NCBI RefSeq assembly: GCF_003182095.1
Contig: NZ_QGTJ01000007.1
Span: 186,001 to 250,000, forward strand
Source: Plasticicumulans acidivorans
GTDB taxonomy: Bacteria; Pseudomonadota; Gammaproteobacteria; Competibacterales; Competibacteraceae
Direction: 5' to 3'
DNA length: 64,000 nt
In this document: positions 18,536 through 26,666 of the stretch, one piece after another
How positions within the stretch are numbered: the stretch's first letter is position 1
Layout of the letters: every line of letters starts with the position of its first letter
Translations under genes and position numbers: made by a program
Notes under the pieces: model-generated
Databases searched by the model: none
What the model was told of the DNA's origin: nothing
What the model saw: the letters and a program-made list of their open reading frames with translations, nothing else

Positions 18536-19513
18536 ATGTGGCAGATCCTGCCCCGCGCGCTGCTGCTCGCGCTGCTGTGCACCCTCGGCCTGCCGGCGCA
18601 GGCGCTGGAGAAGATCCGCGTCGGCGTGCAGCAATCCGGCACCGTGCAGTGGGAACTGCAGACCCTCGTCGATCGCGGTCTGGCCGAGCGCGAGGGCATC
18701 GAGCTGGAGCTGGTGCCACTGGCGACCAAAGACGCCACCCACATCGCGCTGCAGGGCGGCGCGGTCGATGTCGTCGTCGATGACTGGTTGTGGGTGTCGC
18801 GGGCACGTGACGAAGGTCGCAAGTACGCCTTCGTCACCCATTCGCTGGCCGCCGGCGCGCTGTATGCGCGCGCCGACAGCGGCATCGGCACGCTGGCCGA
18901 TCTCGCCGGCAAAAAGCTCGGCGTCGCCGGCGGTCCGCTCGACAAGAGCTGGCTGCTGCTGCGGGCCTACGCTAGGAAGACGCTCGGCTACGACCTCGCC
19001 GAACGCGTCGAGCCGCAGTTCGGCGCGCCGCCGCTGCTCAATCAGCTGGCGCTCGGCGGCGAGCTGCCGGCAGCGCTGAATTACTGGAACTACGGCGCCC
19101 GGCTGGAAGCGGCGGGCTTCCGACCGGTGGTGTCGATGCGCGAGGTGCTGGCCGGGCTCGGTGCACCGCCGCAGCTGCCGGTGATCGGCTGGGTGTTCGC
19201 CGAGGACTGGGCCGACAGCCACGCCGAGGCGCTGCGCGGCTTCCTGCGCGCCTCGCGCGCGGCGAAGACGCTGCTAGCCGGCGACGACGGCGTCTGGCAG
19301 GCCTTGCGGCCGCTGCTCAAGGCGCGCGACGAGGCCGAGTTCGGCGTGCTGCAGCGTGCCTACCGCGCCGGCATCCCGGCCCACGTCGGGCCGCAGGACG
19401 CCGAGGCCGCCGCCGCGGTGTATCAGGTGCTCGCCAGCGAGGGCGGCACGGCGCTGGTCGGCAAGGGGCGTGCGCTCGCCGCCGGCACCTTCTGGGACGG
19501 TTACCGGGATTGA
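18536..19513 (+). CDS. NitT/TauT-family ABC substrate-binding protein
   Basis: 325 residues with a signal peptide (about 1-24, cut after PAQA). The layout (EKIRVGVQQSGTVQWELQTL, ELELVPLATKDATHIALQGG, VDVVVDDWLW) matches the two-lobed binding proteins of the nitrate/taurine/sulfonate importer family. AGGGGAGACATC precedes the ATG. Permease (19519) and ATPase (20268) follow directly, so a full importer is present. Ligand is unknown; within this operon an alcohol, a metal chelate or a sulfur compound are all possible. Confidence 0.85.
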   Translation: MWQILPRALLLALLCTLGLPAQALEKIRVGVQQSGTVQWELQTLVDRGLAEREGIELELVPLATKDATHIALQGGAVDVVVDDWLWVSRARDEGRKYAFVTHSLAAGALYARADSGIGTLADLAGKKLGVAGGPLDKSWLLLRAYARKTLGYDLAERVEPQFGAPPLLNQLALGGELPAALNYWNYGARLEAAGFRPVVSMREVLAGLGAPPQLPVIGWVFAEDWADSHAEALRGFLRASRAAKTLLAGDDGVWQALRPLLKARDEAEFGVLQRAYRAGIPAHVGPQDAEAAAAVYQVLASEGGTALVGKGRALAAGTFWDGYRD

Positions 19514-19518
19514 GCGTG

Positions 19519-20271
19519 ATGTCCATCGCCCGCTCCGAGCGCCGCCTGCGCGCGCTGTCCTTCCTGCTGCTGCTGCTCGGCTGGTGGCTGCTGGCCGCCG
19601 TGCTGCAGTCGCCGGAGCTGTCGTCGCCGGCGGCGGTGGCGGCGCGGCTGTGGGAGCACGCGCTGAGCGGCGAGCTGTGGCGTCACCTCGGCGCCACGCT
19701 GGCGCGGGTGGTGGCGAGCTTCGTGCTGGCGATGGCGGTCGGCACCGCGCTCGGCATCCTGCTCGGGCGCTCGCGCCGGCTCGATGTGTTCTGCGATGGC
19801 TGGCTGGTGCTCGGCCTGAACATTCCGGCGCTGGTGACGATCATCCTCTGCTACGTCTGGTTCGGCCTCAATGACGTGGCCGCGGTGCTGGCGGTGGCGC
19901 TGAACAAGATCCCGACCGTGGTGGTCACCGTGCGCGAGGGCGCGCGCGCCGTCGACCGCGAGCTGCTCGACGTGGCGCGGGCGTTTCGCGTGCCGCGCCT
20001 GCGCGCCTTCCGCCAGGTCTATCTGCCGCAGCTCTACCCGTATCTGCTCGCCGCCGCGCGCAGCGGCCTGGCGCTGATCTGGAAGATCGTGCTGGTGGTC
20101 GAGCTGCTTGGCCGTTCCAACGGCGTCGGCTTTCGCCTGAACGTGTTTTTCCAGTTCTTCGACATCGCCGGCATCCTCGCCTACACGCTGGCCTTCGCCG
20201 CCGTGGTACTGGCGATCGAGGCCTGGCTGATGCGGCCGCTGGAGCGCCGGCTGCTGGGGTGGCGCTCATGA
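19519..20271 (+). CDS. ABC importer permease (NitT/TauT type)
   Basis: 250 residues, six membrane segments, and the cytoplasmic EAA loop that contacts the ATPase (ELLDVARAFRVPRLRAFRQV). This is the usual permease of nitrate/taurine-type importers and works as a homodimer in the inner membrane. I chose the ATG at 19519; TTG at 19510 and GTG at 19516 are possible and would overlap the stop of the binding protein gene. It overlaps the ATPase gene by four bases. Confidence 0.88.
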   Translation: MSIARSERRLRALSFLLLLLGWWLLAAVLQSPELSSPAAVAARLWEHALSGELWRHLGATLARVVASFVLAMAVGTALGILLGRSRRLDVFCDGWLVLGLNIPALVTIILCYVWFGLNDVAAVLAVALNKIPTVVVTVREGARAVDRELLDVARAFRVPRLRAFRQVYLPQLYPYLLAAARSGLALIWKIVLVVELLGRSNGVGFRLNVFFQFFDIAGILAYTLAFAAVVLAIEAWLMRPLERRLLGWRS

Positions 20272-21008
20272 TGCACCTGCAGCTGGCACGCAAGACCTGG
20301 CCGGGGGCGGACAGCGCGGTGCTTGCCGACATCGAACTGCACGTCGCCGCCGGCGAGTTCGTCTGCCTGGTCGGGCCGAGCGGCTGTGGCAAGAGTACGC
20401 TGCTGGCGTTGATCGCCGGCCTCGACGCGGAGTTCAGCGGCACCCTGCGCGCATCGGCCGACCTCGGCCTGCTGTTCCAGACGCCGCGGCTGATGCCCTG
20501 GCTGACGGTACGCGAGAACCTCGCGCTGGTGCTGCCGCAGGGCCGCTGCGATGCCCATGCACTGGAGCTGCTGGCGGCGATGGGGCTCGATGCGGCGACG
20601 CTCGATCGCTATCCGGGCCAGCTTTCCGGTGGCCAGCAGCGCCGCGTCGCGCTGGCCCGCGCCTTCGCCGCGCGTCCGCGCCTGCTGCTGCTCGACGAGC
20701 CTTTCGTCTCGCTCGATGCGCCGGTGGCGCAGCGCCTGCGCGAGCTGCTGCTGGCGCAGTGGCAGGCCGAGCGTCCCGGCGTGCTGTTCGTCACCCATGA
20801 TCTCGACGAGGCGCTGACGCTGGCCGACCGCATCGTGTTTCTCGGCGGTGCGCCGGCACAGGTGGTGCTGGAATGGCGCTGCGGCGTGCTGCGCCCGCGC
20901 TCGCCGGCGGCGGTGGCCGGGCAGCGCGCGGTCCTGCTCGGCGCCCACCCCGATCTGCTCGCCGGCCGCCGAGGGTGCGGCCCTGCCCAGGAGTCTGCCG
21001 ATGGCTGA
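20268..21008 (+). CDS. ABC importer ATPase (NitT/TauT type)
   Basis: 246 residues. Walker A GPSGCGKST, Q-loop LLFQTPRLMPWL, signature LSGGQQRRVALARAF, Walker B LLLLDEPF and switch THDLDEAL are all intact. The LMPWLTVRENL stretch is typical of TauB/SsuB-type ATPases. The start at 20268 overlaps the permease stop (ATGA). The last eight bases overlap the next ATPase gene, which belongs to a different ABC system. Confidence 0.9.
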   Translation: MMHLQLARKTWPGADSAVLADIELHVAAGEFVCLVGPSGCGKSTLLALIAGLDAEFSGTLRASADLGLLFQTPRLMPWLTVRENLALVLPQGRCDAHALELLAAMGLDAATLDRYPGQLSGGQQRRVALARAFAARPRLLLLDEPFVSLDAPVAQRLRELLLAQWQAERPGVLFVTHDLDEALTLADRIVFLGGAPAQVVLEWRCGVLRPRSPAAVAGQRAVLLGAHPDLLAGRRGCGPAQESADG

Positions 21009-21750
21009 ACAGCCGCTGCTCGATGTCGAACAGGTCAGCAAGTCCTACGGTCCGCGCAAGGCGCTCGACGGTGTGTCGCTGCAGGTCGGGCGCGGCGAGT
21101 TCGTCGCCCTGCTCGGGCCGAACGGCGCCGGCAAGTCGACGCTGTTCCAGCTGCTCTCGGGGCTGTTCGTCGCCGACGGCGGCAGTATCCGCATCGGCGG
21201 GCTGGACCTGCGCACGCACATGACCGCGGCGCTGGCGCGGCTCGGCGTGGTGTTCCAGCAGCCGACGCTCGATCTCGACCTCGGCGTGGCGGCCAATCTG
21301 CGCTACCACGCCCGTCTGCACGGCCTCGGTGGCCGCCATGCCCGCGAGCGCATCGACGCCGAGCTGGCGCGCCTCGGCCTGGCCGAACGCGCGCAGGAGC
21401 CGGCGCGGGCGCTGTCCGGCGGCAACCGGCGCAAGGTGGAGCTGGCGCGGGCGCTGGTGCACCAGCCCGAGGTGCTGCTGATGGACGAGGCCACCGTCGG
21501 CCTCGATTTCGCGTCGCGCCGGCAGCTGCTCGACGATGTGCACGCGCTGGTCGCCAGCCGCGGTGTCGGTGTGCTGTGGGCCTCGCATCTGGTCGATGAG
21601 GCTGAGGGCGCCGACCGCGTCGTCGTGCTGCACCTCGGGCATGTGCTGTTCACCGGCACGCCGGCCGAGCTGGTCGCGCACTGCGGCGCGGCCGATCTTG
21701 CCGCGGCGTTCCTGCAGCTGACGGCCGGCGGCGGCCGTCATGCGGCGTGA
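21001..21750 (+). CDS. ABC exporter ATPase of the PQQ alcohol dehydrogenase system
   Basis: 249 residues with Walker A GPNGAGKST, signature LSGGNRRKVELARAL, Walker B VLLMDEAT and a degenerate switch (ASHLVDEAE). This is the ABC-2/DrrA-type ATPase that accompanies PedC-like permeases in aromatic alcohol clusters. Its permease is encoded at 24034-24843, after the beta-propeller and binding protein genes. It starts inside the last codons of the importer ATPase, so both ABC systems are translated from one mRNA. Confidence 0.88.
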   Translation: MAEQPLLDVEQVSKSYGPRKALDGVSLQVGRGEFVALLGPNGAGKSTLFQLLSGLFVADGGSIRIGGLDLRTHMTAALARLGVVFQQPTLDLDLGVAANLRYHARLHGLGGRHARERIDAELARLGLAERAQEPARALSGGNRRKVELARALVHQPEVLLMDEATVGLDFASRRQLLDDVHALVASRGVGVLWASHLVDEAEGADRVVVLHLGHVLFTGTPAELVAHCGAADLAAAFLQLTAGGGRHAA

Positions 21751-21762
21751 TGCGCCGGGGGT

Positions 21763-21799
21763 TCGGGAATTCTTCCCGATGATCCGGGCGAATGTCCCG
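21763..21799. promoter_or_regulatory. Two tandem GGG-N7-CCC palindromes, candidate operator
   Basis: TCGGGAA-TTC-TTCCCGA (21763-21779) is a perfect inverted repeat; a second GGG-N7-CCC follows at 21786-21798. Their centres are 21 bases apart, two helical turns. They lie 60-100 bases before the beta-propeller gene in the only sizeable gap of this part of the operon, so a regulator may act here independently of sigma-54. Confidence 0.5.
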
Positions 21800-21860
21800 C
21801 TGGCCGGCGAGGGGGCTTAGCCTGCGCCTCCCCATTCGATAAGACCTGAGGAGAAACACC

Positions 21861-22841
21861 ATGTCATTCCGCCGCCTCACGCTCGCCACCGCCCTTGCCG
21901 GCGTACTCGCCGCACCGCTGGTTCAGGCGAAGGACACCGGCTACATCTTCGTCAGCAGTGAGAAGGACAACGCCGTCACCGTGCTCGACGGCAAGAGTTA
22001 CGACGTGGTCAAGGTGATCAAGACCGGCAAGCGCGCGCGTGACATGCATTTCGACGCCGGGCACACGCGGCTGTACGTGGTGGCCAGCGATTCCGGCCGC
22101 GTCGACGTCATCGACGTCGCCAAGCTCGAAGTCGTCGATCGCATCCCGGTCGGCGAGGACCCGGAGATGTTCGCGCTGAGCGCCGATGCCGGCACGCTCT
22201 ACGTTTCCAGCGAGGAAGACTCGGCACTGACCGTGGTCGATGCGGCGAGCAAGAAGATCGTGCGCCAGATCAAGGTCGGCGGCGAGCCCGAGGGCGTGCT
22301 GCTGACGCCGGACGGCAAGACTGCCTACGTCACCTCCGAGGTCGCCAACATGGTCAGCGTCGTCGACGTCGCCAGCGGCCAGAGCCAGGCCAAGATCGTC
22401 GTCGGCAATCGCCCGCGCCGCTTCGCGCTGACGCCGGACGGCAAGGAGCTGTGGGTGAGCAACGAGCTCGGCGGCAGCGTCAGCATCGTCGACACCGCCA
22501 CGCACAAGGTGGTGGCCACGGTGAAGTTCGAGCCCAAGGGTTTTCGCGCCGATGACGTCACGCCGGTCGGCCTGACCATGAGCCGCGACGGCAAGACCGT
22601 CTGGGTAGCGCTCGGCCGTGCCAATCACGTCGCCGCAGTCGACGTCGCCGCACGCAAGGTCAGCGACTACGTGCTGGTCGGCAAGCGCGCCTGGAGCGTG
22701 GCGCTCGATCGCAGCGAGGCGCGGCTGTTCGTCGCCAACGGCCTCAGCGACGACGTTTCGGTCATCGACACCGCGACGCACAAGGCGCTGCGGGCGATCA
22801 AGACCGGCCGCGTGCCGCATACCGTCGCTATCGACGACTGA
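21861..22841 (+). CDS. PQQ-associated YVTN beta-propeller protein
   Basis: 326 residues with a signal peptide (about 1-23). Seven or so YVTN-type blades are visible (LYVVASDSGRVDVIDVAKLE, TLYVSSEEDSALTVVDAAS, AYVTSEVANMVSVVDVASG and so on), each with the V-x-V-I-D strand. This family accompanies PQQ-dependent alcohol dehydrogenase ABC genes. It probably is a periplasmic scaffold or binding platform; no catalytic residues can be named. TGAGGAGAAACACC gives a strong ribosome site. Confidence 0.87.
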   Translation: MSFRRLTLATALAGVLAAPLVQAKDTGYIFVSSEKDNAVTVLDGKSYDVVKVIKTGKRARDMHFDAGHTRLYVVASDSGRVDVIDVAKLEVVDRIPVGEDPEMFALSADAGTLYVSSEEDSALTVVDAASKKIVRQIKVGGEPEGVLLTPDGKTAYVTSEVANMVSVVDVASGQSQAKIVVGNRPRRFALTPDGKELWVSNELGGSVSIVDTATHKVVATVKFEPKGFRADDVTPVGLTMSRDGKTVWVALGRANHVAAVDVAARKVSDYVLVGKRAWSVALDRSEARLFVANGLSDDVSVIDTATHKALRAIKTGRVPHTVAIDD

Positions 22842-22855
22842 AGGGAGCCACCCGC

Positions 22856-24019
22856 ATGAAGCGCACCCTGCTGCTGTCTCTGGCGCTGCTCGCCGCCCTG
22901 CCGGCGATGGCGCGCGAGCTGAACATCGGCTACCTCGATCTCGCCGACGATCCGCGCTACGACGCCACCCGCCTGGAGCGGCGCTTCCAGGGCCAGCCCT
23001 GGGGCCGGCCGCTGGCCGGTGCCGAGGTGGCGGTCGAGGAATCGTCCTTCGCCGCCGAGGCGCTCGGCCTGACGCTGAAGCTGGAAACGGCCGAGGCCGA
23101 TGACGCCGACGGCCTCGGCGCGGCGCTCGACGGGCTGCTCGCGCACGGGGCGCGCTTCGTGTTGGTGGATCTGCCGGCGCCGGCGCTGGCGCAGCTGGCG
23201 GCGGCGACACGCGGACGCGGTGTCACGCTGATCAACGTCGGCGCCAGCGCCGATGCGCTGCGCGGCGCGCAGTGCCAGCCGCATCTGCTGCACACCGCAG
23301 CGAGCGAATCGATGCTCGCCGACGCGCTCGGTCAGTACCTGGTGTCACGTAAATGGCGCAAGGTGCTGGCACTGGTCGGCCCGCTGCCGGCGGACCGCGA
23401 GCGCATGGATGCCTTCGCCCGCAGTGCCAAACGCTACGGCCTGAAGATCGTCGCCGAGCGTCCGTTCAAGCTGTCGAACGATCCGCGCGAGCGCGACCTC
23501 GGCAACATCGGCCTGCTCACCGCCGGCGAGGACTACGACGCGGTCTACATCGCCGACAGCGACGGCGAGTTCGCCCGCGACGCGCAGTTTCGCACCGTGC
23601 TGCCGCGCCCGGTGGTCGGCTCCGCCGGCCTGGTGGCGGATATCTGGCAGTGGGGCTGGGAGCGCAACGGTGCGCCGCAGCTCAACAACCGCTTCCGCAA
23701 GTCGGCAAAACGCGAGATGAGCGGCGCCGACTGGGCGGCCTGGGTGGCGGTCAAGGGCGTCGTCGAGGCCAGCCTGCGCGTGGCCGATGGCGATGATGCC
23801 GCGGTGCTGCGCTACCTGCGCGGCGGGGAGATCATCATCGACGGCTTCAAGGGTGCGCGGCTGTCGTTCCGTGCCTGGGACGGCCAGCTGCGCCAGCCGG
23901 TGTTCCTCGGTTACGGCAACGGTGTTGCCGCCAGCGCGCCGGTCGACGGTTTTCTGCATCCGACCAATACCCTCGACACGCTGGGCGCCGACGAGCGCGA
24001 CAGCACCTGCAAGTTCTGA
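22856..24019 (+). CDS. PQQ-associated ABC substrate-binding protein
   Basis: 387 residues with a signal peptide (about 1-20). It has the two-lobed type I periplasmic binding fold (LNIGYLDLADDPRYDATRLE at the start; LLTAGEDYDAVYIADSDGEF in the second lobe), related to branched-chain amino acid receptors. This is the binding protein regularly found with the PQQ alcohol dehydrogenase ABC system. It sits between the beta-propeller and permease genes with gaps of 14 bases on each side, so one transcript is likely. Whether it feeds import or senses a product for export is not known. Confidence 0.87.
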   Translation: MKRTLLLSLALLAALPAMARELNIGYLDLADDPRYDATRLERRFQGQPWGRPLAGAEVAVEESSFAAEALGLTLKLETAEADDADGLGAALDGLLAHGARFVLVDLPAPALAQLAAATRGRGVTLINVGASADALRGAQCQPHLLHTAASESMLADALGQYLVSRKWRKVLALVGPLPADRERMDAFARSAKRYGLKIVAERPFKLSNDPRERDLGNIGLLTAGEDYDAVYIADSDGEFARDAQFRTVLPRPVVGSAGLVADIWQWGWERNGAPQLNNRFRKSAKREMSGADWAAWVAVKGVVEASLRVADGDDAAVLRYLRGGEIIIDGFKGARLSFRAWDGQLRQPVFLGYGNGVAASAPVDGFLHPTNTLDTLGADERDSTCKF

Positions 24020-24033
24020 AAGGGAACCGCCCG

Positions 24034-24843
24034 ATGACGCTCACCCACGCCTGGCTCGCCCTGCATGCCGTCGCCGGTCGCGAGATCGCCAAGTTCGTGC
24101 GCCAGTACGGCCGGCTGCTGTCCTCGCTGGTGCGCCCGAGCCTGTGGCTGATCGTGTTCGCGGCGGGTTTTCAGAACGTGTTCGGCGTGGCGATCATCCC
24201 GCCCTACGACAGCTACATCGAGTACCGCGTCTACATCGCGCCGGGGCTGCTCGGCATGGTGCTGCTGTTCAACGGCATGCAGAGCTCGCTGTCGATGGTC
24301 TACGACCGCGAGATGGGCATGATGCGGCTGCTGCTGACCGCGCCGCTGCCGCGCTGGTATCTGCTGTTCTGCAAGCTGATGGCCGGCACCGTGCTGTCGG
24401 TGCTGCAGGCCTACGCCTTCCTGGCGATCGCGGCGCTGTTCGAGGTTGGTATCCCGCTGGCCGGCTGGCTGACGGTGCTGCCGGCGCTGTTCGCCGGCGG
24501 GCTGATGCTCGGCGCGCTCGGCCTGCTGCTGTCGGTCTACATCAAGCAGCTGGAGAACTTTGCCGGCACGATGAACTTCGTGATCTTCCCGATGTTCTTC
24601 GTCTCCTCGGCGCTGTACCCGCTGTGGAAGCTGCGTGAGTCCGGTGCCGAGATCGTCTGGCAGCTGGCTTCGCTCAATCCGTTCACGCATGCCGTCGAGC
24701 TGATCCGCTTCGCGCTCTACGGCCAGTTCAATCTCACCGCCTGCCTGGTGGTCATCGGCAGCGCGCTGACGTTCTTCGTCGCCGCCGTGCTCGGCTACGA
24801 CCCCGGGCGCGGCCTGCTGCGGCGCAGTGGTCGCCCGGCCTGA
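24034..24843 (+). CDS. pedC: ABC-2 type permease, PedC family
   Basis: 269 residues with six membrane segments and the ABC-2 signature (YDREMGMMRLLLTAPLPRW, then IFPMFFVSSALYPLW). This matches PedC, the inner-membrane exporter subunit of phenylethanol/alcohol PQQ clusters, and should pair with the ATPase at 21001-21750. The substrate may be an inhibitory aldehyde, acid or alcohol, or a cofactor-related molecule; none is proven. It ends this gene run. Confidence 0.88.
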   Translation: MTLTHAWLALHAVAGREIAKFVRQYGRLLSSLVRPSLWLIVFAAGFQNVFGVAIIPPYDSYIEYRVYIAPGLLGMVLLFNGMQSSLSMVYDREMGMMRLLLTAPLPRWYLLFCKLMAGTVLSVLQAYAFLAIAALFEVGIPLAGWLTVLPALFAGGLMLGALGLLLSVYIKQLENFAGTMNFVIFPMFFVSSALYPLWKLRESGAEIVWQLASLNPFTHAVELIRFALYGQFNLTACLVVIGSALTFFVAAVLGYDPGRGLLRRSGRPA

Positions 24844-24951
24844 GGTGCCGGGTGCAGCTGTCTTTCGCATCGCGCAGCCTGTGCCGTCATCGTCCCGAAA
24901 CCGTGACAGGGCTCAGCACAGATCCGCGTGGCGAGTGAACAATTCATTTTA

Positions 24952-24964
24952 AATCATTGTGTTG
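24952..24964 (+). promoter_or_regulatory. IHF-like site upstream of the Cache gene promoter
   Basis: AATCATTGTGTTG matches the IHF consensus WATCAANNNNTTR with one mismatch and sits in an AT-rich patch just upstream of the sigma-54 promoter. IHF bending between enhancer and promoter is common for sigma-54 systems. Confidence 0.4.
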
Positions 24965-24971
24965 TATTGCG

Positions 24972-24987
24972 TGGCGCGCTCATTGCT
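24972..24987 (+). promoter_or_regulatory. Sigma-54 promoter of the Cache-domain gene
   Basis: TGGCGCGCTCATTGCT has GG and GC ten bases apart and near-consensus flanks. It lies 143 bases before the ATG at 25130, after the end of pedC, so the Cache gene is a separate sigma-54 unit. Confidence 0.8.
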
Positions 24988-25129
24988 TTAGGTCAACGCG
25001 GGTTTCGGCAAGTTCACCATGATGTCCGCTGCGGACGTCATGACGGTGTCGGGACCGGGGTTTTGTAAAAGCGATTCGCCCCGTGTGGTTCGTCTGTCTT
25101 GAACGATGGAAGAGTGGAGGAGTGAGAAG

Positions 25130-25600
25130 ATGAAGGCTGTGAAATTCCTGTCCGCGCTGATGACGAGCACTGTGCTCGCGTTCAGCATGGTCTCCGCTGC
25201 GCATGCGTGGAGCACCGAGAAGGAGGCCCGTACCCTGCTCAAGGATGCCGAGACCTATATTCAGGAGAAGGGGCAGGAGGCCGCGCTGGCCGAGTTCAGC
25301 AAGAACCCCGGACCGTTCGTGCGCAACGACCTGTACGTGTTCGCGCTCGACGAGAAGGGCAACTACCTGGCCAGCGGTGCCGACTCGCGTCTGATCGGCA
25401 AGCCGATCATGGCGGCCGATGCCGCCGGCAATCCGGTCGGCCCGCGCATCCTCGAAGTGGCCAACAAATCGCCGGCCGGTGGTGACGTCGAGTACATGTG
25501 GCTGAACCGTTCGGTGAACAAGGTGCAGAAGAAGGTCTCGCACGTGAAACGGGTGGGTGACATTGTCATCGGTGTCGGCAATTATCTGCCCAACAACTGA
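25130..25600 (+). CDS. Periplasmic single-Cache-domain protein
   Basis: 156 residues with a signal peptide (about 1-27, cut after AHA). The rest is one Cache_2-type sensor domain: a long helix (KEARTLLKDAETYIQEKG) then the beta sheet VRNDLYVFALDEKGNYLASG with the typical GKPIMAADAAGNPVGPRI and the strands HVKRVGDIVIGVGNYL. Cache domains bind small acids, aldehydes or amines. There is no output domain, so it probably presents ligand to another protein or binds it in the periplasm. Its own sigma-54 promoter ties it to the alcohol regulon. GGAGGAGTGAGAAG precedes the start. Confidence 0.82.
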   Translation: MKAVKFLSALMTSTVLAFSMVSAAHAWSTEKEARTLLKDAETYIQEKGQEAALAEFSKNPGPFVRNDLYVFALDEKGNYLASGADSRLIGKPIMAADAAGNPVGPRILEVANKSPAGGDVEYMWLNRSVNKVQKKVSHVKRVGDIVIGVGNYLPNN

Positions 25601-25646
25601 TGTCCGGAGGGCGGGGGCGGCGCTGGTGCGCCGTGCCCGCGCGGGA

Positions 25647-26666
25647 ATGGACTGCCTGTACCCGCCTATCGAACCTTATGCCGTCCATGCCCTCGCCGTT
25701 GGCGAGGGTCATGTCCTGCACGTCGAGGAATGCGGCTCGCCGCATGGCCTGCCGGTGGTGTTCCTGCACGGCGGCCCCGGCTCGGGCTGCGGCCCGCTGC
25801 AGCGGCGCCTGTTCGATCCGCAGTGCTGGCGTATCGTGCTCTACGATCAGCGCGGTACCGGTCGTTCGCGCCCGCTCGGCCATATTGCCAACAACACCAC
25901 GGCCGATCTGCTCGGTGACTTGGAGCGTATCCGCTTTTCGCTCGGCATCGAGCGCTGGCTGGTGGCCGGCGGTTCCTGGGGGGCGACGCTCGCGCTGCTG
26001 TACGCCGAGGCGTTTCCCGACAGCACCGCCGCGCTGCTGCTGCGCGGTACGTTTCTCGCGCGTGCGCGCGACATCAACTGGTTCTATCGCAGCGATGGCG
26101 TGGCCCTGCGGTTTCCGCAGGCCTGGCGCCAGTTCGTTTCCCATCTCCATGCCGGTGAGCGCAACGATCTGATCGGCGGCTACTACCGCCGGCTGTGCAG
26201 TGACGACCCGGAGACTGCCGCCGCCGCGGCGCTGGCCTGGCGCGCCTGGGACAGCACGGTTGCCACCTGGACACTGCCACCGGATACGCCGAAGTCAGCG
26301 ACCGATGCGCTGCATGCGATCGCCCAGGCGCGTATCGCCGCGCATTATCTGCACCATGCCTGCTTCATCGTCGATAACCGCATTCTCGCCAATGCGCATC
26401 GCCTGAATGGTATTCCGGGCATCATCCTGCACGGCGAGCAGGATCGTGTCTGTCCGATTACGCAGTCGCAGGCACTGGGGGCGGTGTGGCCACAGTCGGA
26501 GATGATCAGCCTGCCGCGTACCGGCCACCTGCTCAGTGAGCCGACGATGCTTGAGGCCTGGGTGGAGGCTGCCGATCGCCTGCACCGGCAGCTCGCAGGC
26601 AGCCCGCCGCTGCGCCGGCGTCAGCCGGTGACAGGCGGGCGCTGGCTTACTTCCAGAATTTCTTGA
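25647..26666 (+). CDS. pip: Proline iminopeptidase-like alpha/beta hydrolase
   Basis: 339 residues; family members are about 315. The oxyanion motif HGGPGSGCGP, YDQRGTGRS, the nucleophile elbow GGSWGATLAL, the acid in LHGEQDRVCP and the histidine in RTGHLLSEP are all present, which is the prolyl aminopeptidase (S33) signature. It should cleave N-terminal proline from peptides in the cytoplasm. The ATG at 25647 gives the family N-terminus (YPPIEPY). The last 20 bases overlap the convergent hemerythrin gene; the extra C-terminal residues arise there. Confidence 0.85.
   Translation: MDCLYPPIEPYAVHALAVGEGHVLHVEECGSPHGLPVVFLHGGPGSGCGPLQRRLFDPQCWRIVLYDQRGTGRSRPLGHIANNTTADLLGDLERIRFSLGIERWLVAGGSWGATLALLYAEAFPDSTAALLLRGTFLARARDINWFYRSDGVALRFPQAWRQFVSHLHAGERNDLIGGYYRRLCSDDPETAAAAALAWRAWDSTVATWTLPPDTPKSATDALHAIAQARIAAHYLHHACFIVDNRILANAHRLNGIPGIILHGEQDRVCPITQSQALGAVWPQSEMISLPRTGHLLSEPTMLEAWVEAADRLHRQLAGSPPLRRRQPVTGGRWLTSRIS

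Noticed and set aside
21801-21816. Sigma-54-like TGGCC...GGGGGC before the beta-propeller gene
   Set aside because: Spacing is N11 and the -12 part is not TTGC-like.
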